Part shown: positions 16,723-26,157 of the stretch, piece after piece
Position numbering within the stretch: the stretch's first letter is position 1
How the letters are laid out: the number at the start of each line of letters is the position of its first letter
Assembly: GCF_035978755.1 (NCBI RefSeq)
Contig: NZ_CP108414.1
Location: forward strand, 4,278,001-4,342,000
DNA: 64,000 nucleotides
Direction: 5' to 3'
DNA from: Streptomyces sp. NBC_01298
GTDB taxonomy: Bacteria; Actinomycetota; Actinomycetes; Streptomycetales; Streptomycetaceae
Notes under the pieces: generated by a model
The model's input: only the letters and a program-made list of their open reading frames with translations
Told to the model about the DNA's origin: nothing
Database searches by the model: none
Translations under genes and position numbers: made by a program

Positions 16723-17603
16723 GACTGCGCAGCCTCCATCGCCACCCGCAGCGCGGCAATGCCCCGCGATCCGTACGCCTTGACCGAACCGAGCGATATG
16801 CCGAGGACCTCGGCGACCTGGCTTTCCGTCATGTCGGAGAAGTAGCGCAAGGAGAGCACCTCGCGCTGGCGTCGCTGGAGCCCGCGCATCGCCTTGATGA
16901 GATCTTCCCGTTCCAGCAGGTCGTACGCGCCTTCCTCGGCGCTCGCCATGTCCGGCATCGGCTTCGACAGAAGCTTCAGGCCGAGGATGCGGCGGCGCAG
17001 GGCGGAGCGCGAAAGGTTGACGACGGTCTGGCGCAGGTAGGCCAGGGTCTTGTCCCGGTCCCGGACCTTCTTGCGGGCCGAGTGGACGCGGATGAAGGCC
17101 TCCTGGACGACGTCCTCGCAGGAGGCGGTGTCGTCGAGGAGCAGCGCGGCGAGGCCCAGGAGCGAGCGGTAGTGGGCCTGGTAGGTCTCGGTGAGGTGGT
17201 CGACGGTGGTCCCCTGGACCACCTCGGCCGGCTTGTCCACCGCGACCGGCTCGGCCACCGCGGCCTGCTCGACCGGCTCAACCGCCTCAGCCGGCTCGAC
17301 CGGCTTCGTGCTCCCGATGTCCTCCGCGCTGTCGCGCGGCCCGGGCACGCGGCCGTCCTTGGCCGGTCCGGGCGTGCGGACGCCGGGCGCGGGCGCGGCG
17401 GGCACCCCGGGCAGCGGGGGAGCTCCGGGCGCCGTCGCGGCGGGCGGAACGGGAACGATCACCGGGAACCCACCGGGCGTACGGGATCGCCGACGCGGCG
17501 GGACGGGGATCGTCCCGGTGCGCGCCGCAAGGACGGGGTGTTCGAGCAATGCTTCTGCCACGCCAGTTGGACTCGCGTGCCCCCGGCAGGGTTGTACGCG
17601 CAC
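16719..17603 (-). CDS. ECF-type sigma factor with long Pro/Ala-rich N-terminus
   Basis: A sigma factor with regions 2 and 4 only. Region 2 runs at about residues 130-200 (TETYQAHYRSLLGLAALLLDD, CEDVVQEAFIRVHSA, LAYLRQTVVNLSRSALRRR) and region 4 at about 230-285 (LQRRQREVLSLRYFSDMTESQVAEVLGISLGSVKAYGSRG). The style is that of the SigE family of Streptomyces. Residues 1-120 are low-complexity Pro, Ala and Val and should be disordered. GTG at 17603 is the longest start; GTG at 17561 removes 14 residues. Neither has a clear ribosome site. The stop overlaps the start of the membrane protein gene. The genes ask and asd lie just upstream on the same strand. Confidence 0.87.
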   Translation of the reverse strand: MRVQPCRGHASPTGVAEALLEHPVLAARTGTIPVPPRRRSRTPGGFPVIVPVPPAATAPGAPPLPGVPAAPAPGVRTPGPAKDGRVPGPRDSAEDIGSTKPVEPAEAVEPVEQAAVAEPVAVDKPAEVVQGTTVDHLTETYQAHYRSLLGLAALLLDDTASCEDVVQEAFIRVHSARKKVRDRDKTLAYLRQTVVNLSRSALRRRILGLKLLSKPMPDMASAEEGAYDLLEREDLIKAMRGLQRRQREVLSLRYFSDMTESQVAEVLGISLGSVKAYGSRGIAALRVAMEAAQS

Positions 17604-17720
17604 GGCAGATTCGTCGGCGGGATTCTCATCGTCTTCTTGCGTAGCCGCACACCCGGACGCGCGTCGTCGTACGACGACGGCCGTCGGGCCATCACCTCGA
17701 TCAAGGTATTAACGATGATC

Positions 17721-18815
17721 CTACAAAGTGAAGGAGCTAAAACCAGCCGCGATCAGCTCCGCATTTTGTGTGGCATTCAGCGCAGCACCCTGGCGGAGGT
17801 TGTCCGCGCAGACGAAGAACTCCAGGGCGCGCGGGTCGTCGAGCGAGCGCCTTACTCGCCCCACCCAGGCCGGATCCGTACCCGCGGCGTCCGAAGGCGT
17901 CGGGAACTCCCCCGCGGCCGGGTCGTCCACGAGGACCACCCCGGGCGCCGATTCCAGGATCTCCCGGGCGTGCACCGCCTCGACGACGCTCTCGAACCGG
18001 GCCCGTACGGTCAGCGAGTGGCCGGTCAGTACCGGTACCTGTACGCAGGTCACGGACACCGGAAGCTCCGCCAGTTCCAGGATCCGGCGCACTTGCGCCC
18101 GTACGGCCAGCTCGTGCGAGGACCAGCCGTCCTCGCGCAGCTCACCGGACCACGGCAGCACGTTGAGCGCGAGCGGACCCGCGAAGGGACCGGTCTCCTC
18201 GCCCACGGCCCGGCGCACGTCCCCGGGAAGCTCCCCCAGGGAGCTGCCGGCGACGAGGGACAGCTGGCGGCGCAGCGCCTCGGAGCCGGCCCGGCCGGCC
18301 GCGCTCGCGGCCTGGTAGGTGGAGACGGCCAGCTCGGCCAGCGCGTACTCGGCGTGCAGCGCGCCCAGGGCCGCGATCATCGCCGCGGTCACGCAGTCGG
18401 GCCCGGCGACGATCCCGCGCGGCCGGATCCGGGCCGCGTGGCCGTTCACCTCGGGCACCACCAGCGGTACCTCGGGGTCCTCGCGGAAGGCCGCGGACTG
18501 GTCCACCACGACGGTTCCGCGCGCGGTGACGACGGGGGCCCACCGGGCCGAGACCTCGGCCGGGGTCAGGAAGACCGCGATGTCGCCCGCCCCGAGGCCG
18601 TCGAAGGCGTCTTCGGTGAGGGCGAGCACCTCGGTCTCCGTACCGCGCACGGTCAGCCTGCGGCCGGCCGAGCGCGCGGAGGCGATCAGGCGTACGTCGC
18701 CCCAGACGTCGGCCCGCTGGGACAGCATCTGGAGCAGGACGGTGCCGACGGCTCCGGTCGCCCCGACCACGGCGAGTGCCGGAGCCGGGGCGGACCGGGC
18801 CGCGGACGGGTTCAA
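17721..18815 (-). CDS. asd: Aspartate-semialdehyde dehydrogenase homologue with altered active site
   Basis: A 364-residue protein of the ASADH fold. The NADP-binding N-terminus ([16 protein letters not shown]) is standard. The nucleophile Cys is present but its motif is AGPDCVT instead of the usual (A/G)NPNCTT. The Gln of YQAASAAG and the catalytic His of PVLTGHS are kept. However, the residue two before that PV, normally Arg (VRVPV), is Gln here (VQVPV), and the acidic residue of the usual NE(S/T)RKIL helix is replaced (VRAQVRRIL). Those residues bind the substrate carboxylate and phosphate in the family, so normal activity is doubtful. The gene starts with TTG at 18815, overlapping the ask TGA (TTGA). 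The operon position still points to aspartate-pathway metabolism. Confidence 0.82.
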   Translation of the reverse strand: MNPSAARSAPAPALAVVGATGAVGTVLLQMLSQRADVWGDVRLIASARSAGRRLTVRGTETEVLALTEDAFDGLGAGDIAVFLTPAEVSARWAPVVTARGTVVVDQSAAFREDPEVPLVVPEVNGHAARIRPRGIVAGPDCVTAAMIAALGALHAEYALAELAVSTYQAASAAGRAGSEALRRQLSLVAGSSLGELPGDVRRAVGEETGPFAGPLALNVLPWSGELREDGWSSHELAVRAQVRRILELAELPVSVTCVQVPVLTGHSLTVRARFESVVEAVHAREILESAPGVVLVDDPAAGEFPTPSDAAGTDPAWVGRVRRSLDDPRALEFFVCADNLRQGAALNATQNAELIAAGFSSFTL

Positions 18816-20089
18816 CGTCCCGTGCCGCCGTAGACGACGGCTTCGTCGCCGCTGTCGTTGTCGAGTCCGAAGGCCGTGTGCACGGCGCGGACGGCCTCGT
18901 TGACGTCGTCCTGGCGGGTCACGACCGAGATGCGGATCTCCGAGGTGGAGATGAGCTCGATGTTGACGCCCGCGTCGGACAGCGCCTGGAAGAACGAGGC
19001 GGTGACGCCGGGGTTGGTCTTCATGCCCGCGCCGACCAGGGAGATCTTGCCGATCTGGTCGTCGTAGCGCAGGGACTCGAAGCCGATGGTGCCCTTCGCC
19101 TTCTCCAGGGCGTCGATGGCCTTGTGGCCCTCGGCCTTGGGGAGGGTGAAGGAGATGTCCGTCAGACCCGTGGAGGCGGCGGACACGTTCTGCACGATCA
19201 TGTCGATGTTGATCTCGGCGTCCGCGATGGCGCGGAAGATGGCCGCGGCCTCACCCGGCTTGTCCGGGACGCCGACGACCGTGATCTTGGCTTCGGAGAC
19301 GTCGTGAGCGACTCCGGAGATGATGGCGTGCTCCACCGGCTCGTCCCCTTGCGGATTCTCGTTGCTGACCCAGGTGCCCGGCAGTCCCGAGAAGGACGAG
19401 CGGACGTGGATCGGGATGTTGTAGCGGCGCGCGTACTCGACGCAGCGGTGCAGCAGCACCTTGGAGCCGGAGGCCGCGAGCTCCAGCATGTCCTCGGAGT
19501 TGATCCAGTCGATCTTCCGGGCCTTCTTCACGACGCGGGGGTCCGCGGTGAAGACGCCGTCGACATCGGTGTAGATCTCGCAGACCTCGGCGTCCAGCGC
19601 CGCGGCGAGCGCGACGGCGGTCGTGTCCGAGCCGCCCCGGCCGAGGGTGGTGATGTCCTTGCTGTCCGCCGACACACCTTGGAAGCCGGCGACGATGGCG
19701 ATGTTGCCCTCGTCCAGCGCGGTGCGGATACGGCCCGGCGTGACATCGATGATGCGCGCTTTGTTGTGGACCGAGTCGGTGATGACGCCTGCCTGGCTGC
19801 CGGTGAACGACTGGGCCTCGTGGCCCAGGTTTTTGATCGCCATGGCCAGCAGGGCCATGGAGATCCGCTCTCCCGCGGTCAGCAGCATGTCGAATTCGCG
19901 CCCGGCAGGCATCGGGGACACCTGCTCGGCGAGATCGATCAGCTCATCCGTCGTGTCGCCCATCGCGGAAACCACGACGACCACTTGGTGGCCGTTCTTC
20001 TTGGCATCCACGATCCGCTTGGCAACACGCTTGATGCCTTCGGCATCGGCTACGGAGGAGCCTCCGTACTTCTGCACGACAAGGCCCAC
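18812..20089 (-). CDS. ask: Aspartate kinase
   Basis: A 425-residue kinase making 4-phospho-aspartate, the first step to lysine, threonine, methionine and diaminopimelate. The kinase domain opens [13 protein letters not shown] and contains [18 protein letters not shown] and [13 protein letters not shown]. Two C-terminal ACT domains (about 265-335 and 345-415) should bind the feedback inhibitors. The GTG at 20089 is chosen for GAGGAG nine bases upstream and for starting just before VQKYGGSSV; a 9-codon longer frame is less likely. In actinobacteria an internal start often yields a separate regulatory subunit; a GTG at [12 protein letters not shown] is the matching candidate here. The gene is coupled to the downstream asd homologue. 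Confidence 0.93.
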   Translation of the reverse strand: MGLVVQKYGGSSVADAEGIKRVAKRIVDAKKNGHQVVVVVSAMGDTTDELIDLAEQVSPMPAGREFDMLLTAGERISMALLAMAIKNLGHEAQSFTGSQAGVITDSVHNKARIIDVTPGRIRTALDEGNIAIVAGFQGVSADSKDITTLGRGGSDTTAVALAAALDAEVCEIYTDVDGVFTADPRVVKKARKIDWINSEDMLELAASGSKVLLHRCVEYARRYNIPIHVRSSFSGLPGTWVSNENPQGDEPVEHAIISGVAHDVSEAKITVVGVPDKPGEAAAIFRAIADAEINIDMIVQNVSAASTGLTDISFTLPKAEGHKAIDALEKAKGTIGFESLRYDDQIGKISLVGAGMKTNPGVTASFFQALSDAGVNIELISTSEIRISVVTRQDDVNEAVRAVHTAFGLDNDSGDEAVVYGGTGR

Positions 20090-20236
20090 GTGCGCTCCTC
20101 GCTCAGTCCGTCTCATTGCTGGTGCAGTCTAACTAGCGGCCGCAATACGACCGCTTCGTACCACATCATGAGACGAAAAGATCAGCAGACGGGTTCCCCC
20201 GCCGACGTGTTTTCCGGGATGTCGCGCTCGGGGACG

Positions 20237-20884
20237 TCACCGCCGGCCGAGTTGGCCGAGCTCCTCCGCCATGACCTGACCGGCCTGCTCGGCGAGCTCG
20301 TCCTCCGCCAGGTCCTCGTCCGTGTCCAGCCCGTCCAGGGCGGCCAGCGGCTGGTCGAGGCGGACGTGCGCGATCAGTGACTGGAGGGCGCGCAGCGTGG
20401 CCGACGCCGTCGGGCCCCAGTTGGTGAAGTACGAGAACTGCCACCACCACAGCGCCTCGGTGATCCGGCCCGCCTGGTGGTGGATGAGGCCGTGGCGCAG
20501 GTCGGCGACCACGTCGGCCAGGTCGTCGGAGATCCGGTGCGGGACCGGGGCCTTGCGCGGCTCGTAGGGGTCGAAGACCTCCGAGTAGACGTCGACCGGC
20601 TCCAGCATCACGGAGAACCGCTCGCGCAGGTCCTCGACGTCCGGCTCCGGGCCCAGGTCGGGCTCGTAGCGCTCGTCGGGCAGGACGTCCTGGTACGCGC
20701 CCAGCCGGCCGCCCGCCAGCAGCAGCTGGGACACCTCCAGGAGGAGGAAGGGCACGGCGCTGTCCGGGTCCTCGCCCTTGGCCACCTCGGTGACCGCGAC
20801 GATGAAGGACTCGATCTGGTCCGCGATCGAAGCCGCGAAGTCGTCCGGATCCAGTCCCAGGGCGTGCAGCGTTGCGTCAGACAT
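20237..20884 (-). CDS. DUF5063 protein
   Basis: A 215-residue acidic cytoplasmic protein, conserved next to recR in Streptomyces. It is mainly helical, with a Trp-rich helix ([19 protein letters not shown]) and an acidic C-terminus. The ATG at 20884 overlaps the end of recR by eight bases, so translation is probably coupled. The function of the family is unknown. The recR neighbourhood suggests, but does not show, a link to DNA maintenance. Confidence 0.85.
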   Translation of the reverse strand: MSDATLHALGLDPDDFAASIADQIESFIVAVTEVAKGEDPDSAVPFLLLEVSQLLLAGGRLGAYQDVLPDERYEPDLGPEPDVEDLRERFSVMLEPVDVYSEVFDPYEPRKAPVPHRISDDLADVVADLRHGLIHHQAGRITEALWWWQFSYFTNWGPTASATLRALQSLIAHVRLDQPLAALDGLDTDEDLAEDELAEQAGQVMAEELGQLGRR

Positions 20885-21476
20885 CGAGAAGTCGCCTTCC
20901 TTCAAAGGCCCGCCCCAGCGTGACCTCGTCCGCGTACTCCAGATCTCCCCCGACGGGGAGCCCGCTGGCCAGGCGGGTGACCTTGAGGCCCATGGGCTTC
21001 ATCATGCGGGCGAGGTAGGTGGCGGTCGCCTCGCCCTCCAGGTTCGGGTCGGTCGCGATGATCAGCTCGGTGACCGAGCCGTCCGCGAGCCGCGCCAGCA
21101 GCTCCCGGATGCGCAGATCGTCCGGTCCGACGCCCTCGATCGGGCTGATCGCGCCGCCGAGGACGTGGTACCGCCCCCGGAATTCGCGGGTCCGCTCGAT
21201 CGCGACGACGTCCTTCGACTCCTCGACCACACAGATGACCGTGAGATCGCGGCGCGGATCGCGGCAGATGTTGCACCGCTCCTCCTGCGCCACGTTCCCG
21301 CACACCGCGCAGAACCGGACCTTGTCCTTGACCTCCAGCAGCGCGTGCGCGAGGCGGCGGACATCGGTGGGCTCGGCCTGCAGGATGTGGAAGGCGATCC
21401 GCTGCGCGCTCTTGGGCCCGACGCCGGGCAGCCTGCCCAGTTCGTCGATCAGGTCCTGGACCACGCCTTCGTACAA
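20877..21476 (-). CDS. recR: Recombination mediator RecR
   Basis: A 199-residue protein that, with RecO, loads RecA onto SSB-coated single-stranded DNA. Features in order are the helix-hairpin-helix [18 protein letters not shown] (about 11-28), the four-Cys zinc finger CAVCGN...CNIC (about 55-72), and the Toprim domain ([29 protein letters not shown]). The start is TTG at 21476, with AAGAAGG upstream, which gives the standard N-terminus [13 protein letters not shown]. It lies between ybaB (61 bp upstream) and the DUF5063 gene (overlap), the usual actinobacterial order. Confidence 0.95.
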   Translation of the reverse strand: MYEGVVQDLIDELGRLPGVGPKSAQRIAFHILQAEPTDVRRLAHALLEVKDKVRFCAVCGNVAQEERCNICRDPRRDLTVICVVEESKDVVAIERTREFRGRYHVLGGAISPIEGVGPDDLRIRELLARLADGSVTELIIATDPNLEGEATATYLARMMKPMGLKVTRLASGLPVGGDLEYADEVTLGRAFEGRRLLDV

Positions 21477-21537
21477 CGGACTGCCTTCTTTCGGTTCTGA
21501 GGACTGCTGGTGGGGAGTAGGGAAAGCGGGACGGGTC

Positions 21538-21882
21538 CTAGAACGGCAGGCCTGGGATACCGCTGCCGCCGCCCAGACCCTGCGCCAGCGGGCCCAGCTT
21601 CTGCTGCTGGAGCGCCTGCGCATTCTCGTTGGCCGCCTGGACCGCCGCGACCACCAGGTCCGCGAGCGTCTCGGTGTCCTCGGGGTCCACGGCCTTCGGG
21701 TCGATCACCAGCGCGCGCAGTTCACCGGAACCGTTGACGGTCGCCTTCACCAGGCCGCCGCCGGCCTGGCCCTCGACCTCGGTGCGCGCCAGCTCGTCCT
21801 GCGCCACGGCGAGGTCCTGCTGCATCTTCTGGGCCTGCTGGAGCAGCTGCTGCATGTCGGGCATGCCACCACCGGGAATCAC
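21538..21882 (-). CDS. YbaB/EbfC nucleoid-associated protein
   Basis: A 114-residue DNA-binding protein that dimerises and coats DNA. The N-terminal helix [22 protein letters not shown] and the beta core with [22 protein letters not shown] are diagnostic, followed by a C-terminal helix rich in Gln and Ala. The start is GTG at 21882. It is the first gene of the ybaB-recR-DUF5063 run. Confidence 0.93.
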   Translation of the reverse strand: MIPGGGMPDMQQLLQQAQKMQQDLAVAQDELARTEVEGQAGGGLVKATVNGSGELRALVIDPKAVDPEDTETLADLVVAAVQAANENAQALQQQKLGPLAQGLGGGSGIPGLPF

Positions 21883-22151
21883 AGGTCACTCACTCCGTAG
21901 CGTCGGGCCAAGCGCCGGCGGCTTGGTCAATCCGAGCCTACGTGCTCCCCGCGCGCCGCGCCCTACGCCGTGAGGACCAACTCTTTCGAGTGAGAGACGG
22001 GGCGTGCGCGTACCTGATGACGCCCCCCTTGCGGGCGGAAATCCCGGGAATCGTCGCCCATCGCGTCTCATTCGAAGGTAGGAAGAGCATGCGCACCATT
22101 GCGCACACGCGCACCACCACACGTTCAGCGCAGGCAAGAGGGAGTGCCCGG

Positions 22152-22877
22152 GTGAGTCAGCCGGAGATGCAGCCCGAGGGGCCACCCCGGGATCCCGCTG
22201 AGGACGGCGACCTTACCGGCCGGCCGTTTCCTCTCGGGGACTGGGGCGAGCCCGCCGAGCGGCTCGACGAGCTCTACCGACGGGTCGAGGCCGATGCGCT
22301 GCGCACCGCCGAGTGGTACCTGTCGGACCGGGCGTGGAAGCGCCGCGGGGCCCGGATCCTGCGGATCGGGGCCGCCGTCGGCGCGGTCACGGGCGCCGCG
22401 ATGCCCCTGCTGGAACTGACCGGCTCGGTGCCGGGAGCGGCCTCGTACGGCTATCTCGCGCTGCTCCTGGGCGCGGCCTGCCTGGCCTGCGACCGGTTCT
22501 TCGGCCTGACCTCGGGCTGGATGCGGGACGTGGCGACGGCGCAGGCCGTGCAGCGGCGGCTGCAGACCCTGCAGTTCGACTGGGCCACGGAGAACGTGCG
22601 CGAGATCCTGGGCCCGACCGAGGGCACCGCCAGCGAAGCCGCGGAGCGATGTCTGACCGTGCTGCGCCGCTTCTCGGAGGACGTCACCGAGCTCGTGCGG
22701 TCCGAGACCGCGGAGTGGATGGTCGAGTTCAGCTCCGGCGCCGCCCCGCTGGTCATGCAGTCCCTGGGCGCGGGCGGATCCCGCTCGGAGGCGTACGTCC
22801 CGCCGGCCCGCTTCCCGCTCCCCCCGGGCACCCGCCCGAACATGCCCCGGCAGAGACCGCCGGAGCAGCCGCGCTGA
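22152..22877 (+). CDS. SLATT-domain membrane protein
   Basis: A 241-residue protein with the SLATT layout: a helix (RLDELYRRVEADALRTAEWYLSDRAWKRRGARILR), then two adjacent membrane segments (about 78-98 and 100-118), then a long C-terminal helix with TAQAVQRRLQTLQFDWA. SLATT proteins are predicted pore-forming partners of nucleotide or stress sensors in conflict systems; this stand-alone Streptomyces type has no known role. GTG at 22152 is preferred with GGGAG upstream; an ATG at 22089 with AGGAAG would add 21 residues. It is divergent from ybaB. Confidence 0.75.
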   Translation: MSQPEMQPEGPPRDPAEDGDLTGRPFPLGDWGEPAERLDELYRRVEADALRTAEWYLSDRAWKRRGARILRIGAAVGAVTGAAMPLLELTGSVPGAASYGYLALLLGAACLACDRFFGLTSGWMRDVATAQAVQRRLQTLQFDWATENVREILGPTEGTASEAAERCLTVLRRFSEDVTELVRSETAEWMVEFSSGAAPLVMQSLGAGGSRSEAYVPPARFPLPPGTRPNMPRQRPPEQPR

Positions 22878-22925
22878 CCGGGTCGGGTCAGCGCGGCTGC
22901 GGGCCCGCGTGCGCGGGGGCCCGCG

Positions 22926-23576
22926 TCAGCTGAAGATGATCATCGAGCCCTGGCCCAGGCTCCGGGTCGCCGCCGCGTGCAGGCCCAGCCATACGTGCCG
23001 CTCCCGCGCGAAGGGGCTGTCGTCGTACGGGATCGGCCCGGCCGGCTCCTCCAGCGACGTCGGGCGCCCCGGGGGCGCCGGCGCCAGCGGCGGGTTCCGG
23101 GGGTCTATCCCGATCGCGGGAGCCACCAGCGCCAGCTCGCGCAGCAGGCCCTGTGCGGACCCCAGCGGCCCGCCCCCGGCCAGCAGCTCCTCGTTGGCCA
23201 GCGGGTACGCGAAGTCCACGGGGACGTAGGCCCCCGCGTGGTCGTAGTGCCACACCAGGTGCGACTGCTGAGCCGTCGGCTCGAACATCTCCAGCAGTTG
23301 CTCGTAGTCCCCGCCCAGCTCGTCCACCGGCGTCACCGGCAGCCCGCAGATCTGGAGCAGGTACGCCCGCCGCAGGAAGTGCAGGGCGTCGTAGTCGAAA
23401 CCGGCCACCGGGGCGACGTCCCCGGAAAGCCCCGGCATGTACGCGAACACCGGCACGGACGGCAGTCCGGCCTCGCCCAGCGCCTTGTCGTACGAGGCGA
23501 TCTCTTCCGCGAAGGGATTGTCGGGGCTGTGGCACAGCACGTCGACAAGGGGGACCAGCCACAGGTCACAGGCCAC
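22926..23576 (-). CDS. Conserved hypothetical protein
   Basis: A 216-residue soluble protein, probably cytoplasmic, with no domain that I recognise. Distinct segments are CDLWLVPLVDVLCHSPDNPF at the N-terminus, QSHLVWHYDHAGAYVPVDF in the middle and a C-terminal ARERHVWLGLHAAATRSL. The GTG at 23576 has GGAGG five bases upstream. It ends 48 bp from the end of the SLATT gene and is convergent with it. No function is proposed. Confidence 0.75.
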   Translation of the reverse strand: MACDLWLVPLVDVLCHSPDNPFAEEIASYDKALGEAGLPSVPVFAYMPGLSGDVAPVAGFDYDALHFLRRAYLLQICGLPVTPVDELGGDYEQLLEMFEPTAQQSHLVWHYDHAGAYVPVDFAYPLANEELLAGGGPLGSAQGLLRELALVAPAIGIDPRNPPLAPAPPGRPTSLEEPAGPIPYDDSPFARERHVWLGLHAAATRSLGQGSMIIFS

Positions 23577-23694
23577 TCGGCCTCCGATCAGTCGTTGCCG
23601 CCGATCGGGCCAGCGTAGTGCGCCGGACACGCTCAGCGAAGGGGTGAGCAGAACCTTGGGGTGCGGAGGGTGCGGACCCGTACCGGATCCGCGC

Positions 23695-26157
23695 CTACGG
23701 CTCCCCCGGTCCCACCCTCCAGACCCATGCGTCGCGCACCTTCTCCGGGTCCCGGCCCAGCAGCCCGGTGATCAGATCCCGTAGCTCGGCGTCCCGGTCC
23801 TGGAAGGGCAGGACGACCGCGCCGGCCTTCCAGTACTCCAGGTCCTGGCGGGCCTGGAGCCGCCAGGAGTCGGTGATCTCGGGCGGCTGCCCGCCATAGC
23901 GGACGTCGCGCAGGAGGTTCGAGAGGTGCCGCGGGGTGGCTCCGTAGATGCCGACCCGGTCGGGGCCCCACGGGCCGTTGAAGTAGCCGCCGGCCAGCCG
24001 GAAGCCGAAGTCCGCCTCCACCTGCCAGTGCAGCGCGTCCGCCTGGCCCGGGTCCGGCAGCGGTACCGGAACGAGTGCCTCCCCGTCCTTGACGTAGCCC
24101 TTCCAGTCCCCGGAGGTGATGAAGGCGGGGACCGGCGCGCGGTCCCGTACGGTCAGCGGCAGCGGCAGGACCGGGATCAGCGCGGCCGCCACCCCCAGCA
24201 GGCCCAGCGTCCGGACCTCCCGCGCGGGCAGCCGCAGGATCCGGTCGAGCGCCAGGGCGAGCAGGATGCCCAGGACGGGGGCGCACACCATCGCCACGCG
24301 CCCCTCGATCACCGACTCGAAGAGCGGCAGCTTGATCATCAGGCGCCAGGGGCCCGGCAGCACGATCTCCGTGCGGGGTACGGGCACCCACGGCCCGAGG
24401 GACAGCAGCAGCGCGGCGAAGCCGGTGAGCGCGAGGGCCCGCACCGCCCTGCTCCGCCACAGCCACACGCACACGACGACGCCGAAGGCGAGCAGGGGCC
24501 AGCCGTAGAAGGCGTTCTGCTCGGTGGTGTTCAGGGAGAGCTTGCCGGCCGTCTCCGGGTCGCCGAAGAGCGAGCGGGAGGCGTACTCGATCAGCGCGCG
24601 CGGGCTGTTCCCGGCGTTGTCCCCGTGCAGGACCGAGTGGTAGCTCTGCGGGCCGAAGAACTGCCAGTACAGCGGTACGGCCACCAGCGGCAGGCACACG
24701 CCGAGCGCGACGAGCAGACCGGAGCCCAGCGGGCGGGCGGCCGCGAGGGCGCGGCGGGGGGCGACGACGAGGTAGGCGAAGCAGAAGACCAGCATGCCGA
24801 GCGCGGCGATGAGCAGCGGCTCCTCGCCGATGAAGATCTGGTACGTCGCGAAGAGGCCGAGCAGTACGCCGTCACGCGTCACACCGCGACCCTCGCGGTG
24901 GCCCTCGCACAGGCGCAGGGCCCGGTCGATGATCAGCGGGATCATGAAGAGGACGACGAAGTTCGGATGGCCGTTGGCGTGCGAGACCATCGGCGGCGCG
25001 AAGGCGGCGAGCGCCCCGCCCGCGGCGGCGGCCCAGCGGCTGCGCACGAACCGGCGGCGGATCAGCCAGTACCAGGCCCAGGCGCTGGCGGCCATGCCCA
25101 GCGTGAGGACCAGCGCGAAGGTGACGGTCTCGCCGAAGAGCAGCGTGACCGGGATCAGCGGGATGTTCAGGCCGAGCATCGTGGCGTTGGCCATCAGGTT
25201 CACGCCGTCGGGCATGCCCTGGGAGAGGGTGAAGAGCGGGTTGCGGAGGTGGGTGATGTTGTCGGTGGTGACGCCGACGAACCACTCCCACTGGTTCTGA
25301 TCCTGGAGCGCGTCCGCGAGGTAGGCGCCGTCGAGGTCCCTCCACAGGCCCTGGAAGACGTAGAAGGAGAGCGCGAGGAAGGCGAGGGCCACGGCGAGGC
25401 CGCCGGCGTTGAGGCGGAACAGTTCGCCGAGGGCCCGGCGGCGGTCGGGGCGCGGGGTGTTCGGGGTCGGGGTGCCGGTGCGGCGGGCCGGGAGTTCGAC
25501 CTCCGCGACCTGCCAGCCCTGGCGGCGGATCCACCGCAGGACCTCGGCGTCGATGGCCGGTCCGTCGAGGGTGGAGGCGCCGAAGGCGGCGCGGGCGCGG
25601 TCGCCGTCGAAGAGGGCGAAGGCGCAGGTGTCGGCGCGGAATCCCGGTATGCCGGGGATGCCCAGGGTGCGGACCAGGCGGTTCCGGGAGCGGCCGAGGA
25701 CCACGGCGGGGTGGGTGTCCGGGTGGGCGTGGTCCGGGTGGGCGTCCTGGTCCAGGGCCTCTTCGAGGCGGGCCAGCTCGTCGAGCGGGGTGGTGAGGGC
25801 GGGGTCCGTGAGCAGCACCCGGTCGCCCGTGGAGGCGAGCACTCCGGCGCGCAGGGCCGCGCCCTTGCCGCTCCGGTCGTCGCCGCTGCCGGTGTCACCG
25901 GGGCGGATCAGCCGGATCCGGGGTTCCGCGGCGTCGGCAGGCGCCGCCGGGGCGGCCGCGTCGCCGGTGACCACGATGAGTTCCCAGGCGCCGGGGCCCG
26001 TGCCGCAGTGCGCGTCGAGGTGCTCGCGCAGGGCGGTGAGGTTCCGCTCCGGGACGGGAGCGGGGACGACGACGGACAGCCCGACCGCGCCGAGCCACCG
26101 CGTACCGGCGGCGGCCCGCGTCTCCTGGTCGCCGCTCACGGCGCTCTCCCCGCTCAT
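23695..26157 (-). CDS. GT2-like domain fused to a multi-pass membrane glycosyltransferase-like domain
   Basis: An 820-residue membrane protein. Residues about 30-230 look like a dolichyl-phosphate-sugar synthase type GT2 domain (SVVVPAPVPE, KGAALRAGVLASTGDRVLLTD, CAFALFDGDRARAAF), but the metal-binding DAD motif reads DPA (TDPALTTPLDEL), so catalysis is doubtful. Residues about 265-700 hold ten or more membrane segments with loops typical of GT-C-like sugar transferases (LSQGMPDGVNLMANATMLGLNIP; FAPPMVSHANGHPNF). A soluble C-terminal domain of about 130 residues follows. Its ATG overlaps the TGA of the GntR gene (ATGA). The likely role is in cell-envelope glycan or lipid-linked sugar metabolism; no substrate can be given. 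Confidence 0.78.
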   Translation of the reverse strand: MSGESAVSGDQETRAAAGTRWLGAVGLSVVVPAPVPERNLTALREHLDAHCGTGPGAWELIVVTGDAAAPAAPADAAEPRIRLIRPGDTGSGDDRSGKGAALRAGVLASTGDRVLLTDPALTTPLDELARLEEALDQDAHPDHAHPDTHPAVVLGRSRNRLVRTLGIPGIPGFRADTCAFALFDGDRARAAFGASTLDGPAIDAEVLRWIRRQGWQVAEVELPARRTGTPTPNTPRPDRRRALGELFRLNAGGLAVALAFLALSFYVFQGLWRDLDGAYLADALQDQNQWEWFVGVTTDNITHLRNPLFTLSQGMPDGVNLMANATMLGLNIPLIPVTLLFGETVTFALVLTLGMAASAWAWYWLIRRRFVRSRWAAAAGGALAAFAPPMVSHANGHPNFVVLFMIPLIIDRALRLCEGHREGRGVTRDGVLLGLFATYQIFIGEEPLLIAALGMLVFCFAYLVVAPRRALAAARPLGSGLLVALGVCLPLVAVPLYWQFFGPQSYHSVLHGDNAGNSPRALIEYASRSLFGDPETAGKLSLNTTEQNAFYGWPLLAFGVVVCVWLWRSRAVRALALTGFAALLLSLGPWVPVPRTEIVLPGPWRLMIKLPLFESVIEGRVAMVCAPVLGILLALALDRILRLPAREVRTLGLLGVAAALIPVLPLPLTVRDRAPVPAFITSGDWKGYVKDGEALVPVPLPDPGQADALHWQVEADFGFRLAGGYFNGPWGPDRVGIYGATPRHLSNLLRDVRYGGQPPEITDSWRLQARQDLEYWKAGAVVLPFQDRDAELRDLITGLLGRDPEKVRDAWVWRVGPGEP

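Noticed and set aside
21940..22150. RNA gene or leader peptide between ybaB and the SLATT gene
   Set aside because: No cloverleaf, no strong conserved stem and no convincing short frame; only divergent promoters are expected.
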